Source of the DNA: Caryophanales bacterium
GTDB lineage: Bacteria; Bacillota; Bacilli; Bacillales; Amphibacillaceae
Assembly (NCBI GenBank): GCA_026168805.1
Contig: JAPFDS010000056.1
Location: 186,001-250,000, forward strand
Length of the DNA: 64,000 nt
Direction: 5' to 3'
Under the pieces are notes generated by a model. It ran no database searches, was not told the origin of the DNA, and was given only the letters and a program-made list of their open reading frames with translations. Of the stretch, positions 61,112 through 64,000 are shown piece after piece. Each line of letters opens with the position of its first letter. Within the stretch, counting starts at the first letter, position 1. The position numbers were made by a program, and so were the translations under genes.

Positions 61112-63144
61112 CACCTTCCACAGAAAAACGATTGTTTCAATATGCTTGGGCGCGTAAGAATTCAATTTTAATTGGTTTTGGCTGCTTATTAATTGCTGTT
61201 ACCCTAGAACTTGCAGGTCCGTTAATTGCGAAAGTAGTCATTGATGATCACATTTTAGGGGTAGAAGGTGTCTGGTACGAAGTCGATGACAAAGATCGAA
61301 CGACTGCATCTTATCAAGGGCAATTATACAAGAGAGAAGATCGTCTAACGTCTGAAGATGAAGCAGGCGACCATGTAACGCTCCTACAAATAGGCACGCG
61401 GTATTATATCGTTCCTGGGGATGTGCCGCTGCAAGGAAAGCGAAAAGTGACCGATGGAACCATTGAAATTACGCAAAATGATCAAATGACAACCGCAGAT
61501 GCTGAACAATTAACATTTTCACAAATGACTGCATTTTTCCAACCAGAAAAGCGACCGATATTTATTTTGCTCGCTGTATATATGGTGTTTTTAATCATTG
61601 CAGGCGTGTTTCAATTTATTCAGTCATATATTTTACAAAAAACGTCTAATAAAATCGTTCAAACGATGCGCAATGACGTGTTCGCACATACGCAAAAATT
61701 ACCAATGGATTATTATGTCCATACACCGGCAGGAAGTACTGTGTCTAGAATTACGAACGATACAGAAGCAATACGTGATCTATACGAACGCGTACTATCC
61801 ATTATTTTCACGAGCATTGTATACATGGCAGGAATTTTCGTAGCATTATTCATTTTAGATCCGACACTTGCCCTCATTTGTTTATTTGTTATTCCGCTTA
61901 TATATGGATGGATGCAGTTATATAAACATTATGGTTCAAAATATAATACAGTGATTCGTTCAACAATAAGTAAAATCAACGGGAGAATCAATGAATCCAT
62001 TCAAGGAATGTCTGTCATCCAGGCGTTTAAACAAGAGAAACAAGTGAGTGATCAATTTGAAACATTGAATGAAAGACATTTTACTTACCAAAGAAAACTC
62101 GTTAAATTAAGTGCCTTTACATCATATAACTTAGTCACGTTTTTCCGTAATGTAACGTTTGTGATTTTTATATGGTACTTTGGCTCTCGTGCATTGGATG
62201 TAAATGCAGTCATTTCAATTGGTGTTTTATATGCATTTGTAGACTATATTACGAGATTGTTCGAGCCGGTTGTAGATATTGTGAATCAACTTCCGTTAAT
62301 TGAACAGGCGCGAGTTGCTGGGAGAAGAGTATTTTCTTTAATGGACCGTGAAGCGGAGGAAATGGATCACTCCAGCATTGCCAAGTACAACGGGAAGGTA
62401 GAGTTTGATCATGTAACCTTTTCATATGACGGTAAACAAAATGTATTGAACGATATATCCTTTACCATTCGTCCTGGAGAGACCGCGGCTTTTGTTGGTC
62501 ATACAGGTTCAGGGAAAAGTACTATTATGAATATTTTATTCCGTTTTTATGACCCACAAGAGGGTGAAATCCGCATGGATGATGTACCTACTAAACAGTT
62601 ATCACGGCAGCAAGTAAGAAGCCATATGGGAATTGTCTTACAAGATCCGTTTTTATTTTCTGGTACCATTTTGTCGAATGTTACTATGAATGATCCTCGG
62701 ATTACAAAAGAACAGGCAATTGAAGCATTACGAGCAGTTGGAGCAGATGCATTTATTTCAAGATTACCGCAAAAATATGATGAACCGGTATTCGAAGGTG
62801 GAGATACTTTATCCCTTGGAGAACGTCAGCTGCTTTCCTTTGCTCGCGCATTAGCGTTTGATCCTGCGATTTTAATTTTAGATGAGGCGACGGCGAATAT
62901 CGATACAGAAACAGAGCAAGCGATCCAACGCGCATTAGATATCGTTCAAAAAAACCGTACAACACTTGTCATTGCACATCGTTTATCAACCATTCAACAA
63001 GCAGACCACATCTTTGTTCTTGAACATGGTACGATTAAGGAACAAGGAACGCATGAACAGTTGTTAAAATTCCAAGGATATTATTATGAAATGTATCACA
63101 TGCAACAGGGGAAACAAGCGCTAGCAGAGCAAATGAATGGATGA
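61108..63144 (+). CDS. bmrD: Heterodimeric multidrug ABC exporter, BmrD-like subunit
   Basis: A 678-residue half-transporter. After the first helix it has an insertion of about 100 charged residues (roughly 50-150, beginning GVEGVWYEVDDKDRTTASYQ), as in BmrD (YheH, 673 residues). Walker A is VGHTGSGKST, the signature LSLGERQLLSFARAL, and Walker B ILILDEATANID with an intact catalytic Glu. The heterodimer therefore has one consensus and one degenerate ATP site. Substrates in B. subtilis include doxorubicin, Hoechst dyes and other drugs. GAGGTGG precedes the ATG. Confidence 0.92.
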   Translation: MTPSTEKRLFQYAWARKNSILIGFGCLLIAVTLELAGPLIAKVVIDDHILGVEGVWYEVDDKDRTTASYQGQLYKREDRLTSEDEAGDHVTLLQIGTRYYIVPGDVPLQGKRKVTDGTIEITQNDQMTTADAEQLTFSQMTAFFQPEKRPIFILLAVYMVFLIIAGVFQFIQSYILQKTSNKIVQTMRNDVFAHTQKLPMDYYVHTPAGSTVSRITNDTEAIRDLYERVLSIIFTSIVYMAGIFVALFILDPTLALICLFVIPLIYGWMQLYKHYGSKYNTVIRSTISKINGRINESIQGMSVIQAFKQEKQVSDQFETLNERHFTYQRKLVKLSAFTSYNLVTFFRNVTFVIFIWYFGSRALDVNAVISIGVLYAFVDYITRLFEPVVDIVNQLPLIEQARVAGRRVFSLMDREAEEMDHSSIAKYNGKVEFDHVTFSYDGKQNVLNDISFTIRPGETAAFVGHTGSGKSTIMNILFRFYDPQEGEIRMDDVPTKQLSRQQVRSHMGIVLQDPFLFSGTILSNVTMNDPRITKEQAIEALRAVGADAFISRLPQKYDEPVFEGGDTLSLGERQLLSFARALAFDPAILILDEATANIDTETEQAIQRALDIVQKNRTTLVIAHRLSTIQQADHIFVLEHGTIKEQGTHEQLLKFQGYYYEMYHMQQGKQALAEQMNG

Positions 63145-63150
63145 ACGGAT

Positions 63151-64000
63151 GTGGTAGATGTGACAGACGAACGTAAACAAGAACAAAATAAAGAAACCGA
63201 TGAACATACCGTAGATATCATTGATGACGATCTCTACGAAGATATTGAAGAAGAAGAAATGCTTTTGCTTGTACAACAAGCACGAATAGATGCGTTGGAA
63301 AGAGAACGTGAAAGAAAAGAAACACAAAAGTCAAAACGTCCATTTCCCAAGTGGGCGTTTTGGCTAATAGCTATAACACTTGTGATGAACGTATTTACGT
63401 TTATGCCACAAAAAATCTCTATCCCAGCGATTGATTTCTTAATCGCTTCGGCAAAGTTATCGACTGACAGTGATATCAAAACGTATAAAAAATCTGTTGT
63501 AACCATTGAAACGGAAGAAAGTAAAGGAACAGGTTTTTCCATTACTGAAGATGGATTGATACTTACGAATAATCATGTTGTCGAAGATTCTGACATCGTA
63601 GACGTTGCGTTTCCAAAAAACGGATTATATAAGGCTGAAGTGATTGAACGATTTCTGGACATTGATACAGCTGTTTTACAGGTCGAAGAGAAAGGATTAC
63701 CTTATTTAAACATTGCATCTGAGACAAATTTGGAACCTAATGAACATGTGTATTTTATTGGAAACCCTTTAGCATTCAATGGAATTGCAAACGAGGGCAA
63801 TGTAATTGGGTATACTGAACTATCTTCGTGGAATGAGCCAGTCGGCATGATTGAAGCTCCTATTTATCGTGGAAATAGCGGGAGCCCTATTATTACTGAG
63901 GATGGGTATGTCATTGGAGTTGTATTTGCGACAATTACCCACGAACAACATGGAAAAGTCGGTTTATTCGTACCGATAGACGTTATTGACCAAAACTTTA
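63151..64000 (+). CDS. HtrA-like membrane-anchored serine protease (partial, 3' end cut)
   Basis: The frame runs off the right edge. The N-terminal 65 residues are cytoplasmic and highly charged (about VDIIDDDLYEDIEEEEMLLL), then comes a membrane helix (WAFWLIAITLVMNVFTFMP). An S1C-type trypsin domain follows, with triad residues in LTNNHVVEDS (His), LDIDTAVLQ (Asp) and YRGNSGSP (Ser). It resembles Bacillus HtrA/YyxA-like envelope quality-control proteases; whether a PDZ domain follows is outside the window. The start is uncertain: GTG at 63151 or GTG at 63160, neither with a good ribosome site. It begins 6 bp after bmrD, so it may be co-transcribed. Confidence 0.85.
   Translation, partial: MVDVTDERKQEQNKETDEHTVDIIDDDLYEDIEEEEMLLLVQQARIDALERERERKETQKSKRPFPKWAFWLIAITLVMNVFTFMPQKISIPAIDFLIASAKLSTDSDIKTYKKSVVTIETEESKGTGFSITEDGLILTNNHVVEDSDIVDVAFPKNGLYKAEVIERFLDIDTAVLQVEEKGLPYLNIASETNLEPNEHVYFIGNPLAFNGIANEGNVIGYTELSSWNEPVGMIEAPIYRGNSGSPIITEDGYVIGVVFATITHEQHGKVGLFVPIDVIDQNF

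Overview
The window is a stretch of chromosome from a low-GC, endospore-forming member of the Bacillaceae. The evidence is the Bacillus-type backbone (yvlC-yvlD, hprK-lgt-yvoD-ppaX-yvoF, trxB, rapZ-yvcK-whiA-crh, clpP, odhAB), a bacillithiol deacetylase, two spore proteins (CsgA-like and CotD-like), a CtsR operator and a T-box leader. Several very acidic exported proteins would fit a salt-tolerant relative, but the genus cannot be fixed from sequence alone.

Layout. 1-15 kb is conserved core: bacillithiol (yojF, bshB2), glycerol use (glpK, and glpD placed between yvoF and trxB), the HPr kinase operon, the rapZ-yvcK-whiA block with crh, and clpP. A tRNA-Arg(CCG) at 14.95 kb marks the change to a more variable region. 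15-34 kb holds: a nucleotidyltransferase; an ABC-2 exporter whose ATPase gene is frameshifted and which sits beside a LytTR regulator fused to a degenerate ABC ATPase; an XRE/membrane-protein pair; a DUF2207 protein; a YtkA-like lipoprotein/Sco/DeoR-NosL-like cluster; an SMR pair; two spore genes; a T-box-controlled SAM hydrolase; and a GntR/Met-Cys lyase operon. 34-38 kb carries a predicted winged-helix/SAP/FokI-like nuclease without a methyltransferase, followed by a DUF4236 protein. 38-46 kb has a MerR-controlled FAD monooxygenase, an S9 peptidase, D-amino acid transaminase and queG-ogt-amidase-trmL. 46-64 kb has odhAB, a purine permease, a TraB-like lipoprotein, DegV, an AlkA-like glycosylase, MATE, an orphan MurG paralogue, a beta-carbonic anhydrase, a BmrCD-like heterodimeric exporter behind an attenuator, and the start of an HtrA-type protease.

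Common themes. Carbon catabolite control recurs: HprK, Crh, a candidate cre before crh and another before odhA, and GlpK with its conserved phosphorylatable histidine. SAM/methionine breakdown may be a local module (SAM hydrolase plus Met gamma-lyase-type enzyme). Several regulators have readable operators: CtsR at clpP, MerR in a 19-bp promoter spacer, GntR on a perfect 22-bp palindrome, XRE on two 16-bp palindromes, and LytTR on two 9-bp direct repeats 21 bp apart.

The least expected signals are: the FokI-like nuclease; a dispersed intergenic repeat built of 41-bp units with TAGTGCC/GGCACTA ends and 10-bp linkers (51-bp period) at three loci; the A8 frameshift in the exporter ATPase; and the pseudo-ATPase-LytTR regulator next to its putative binding site.
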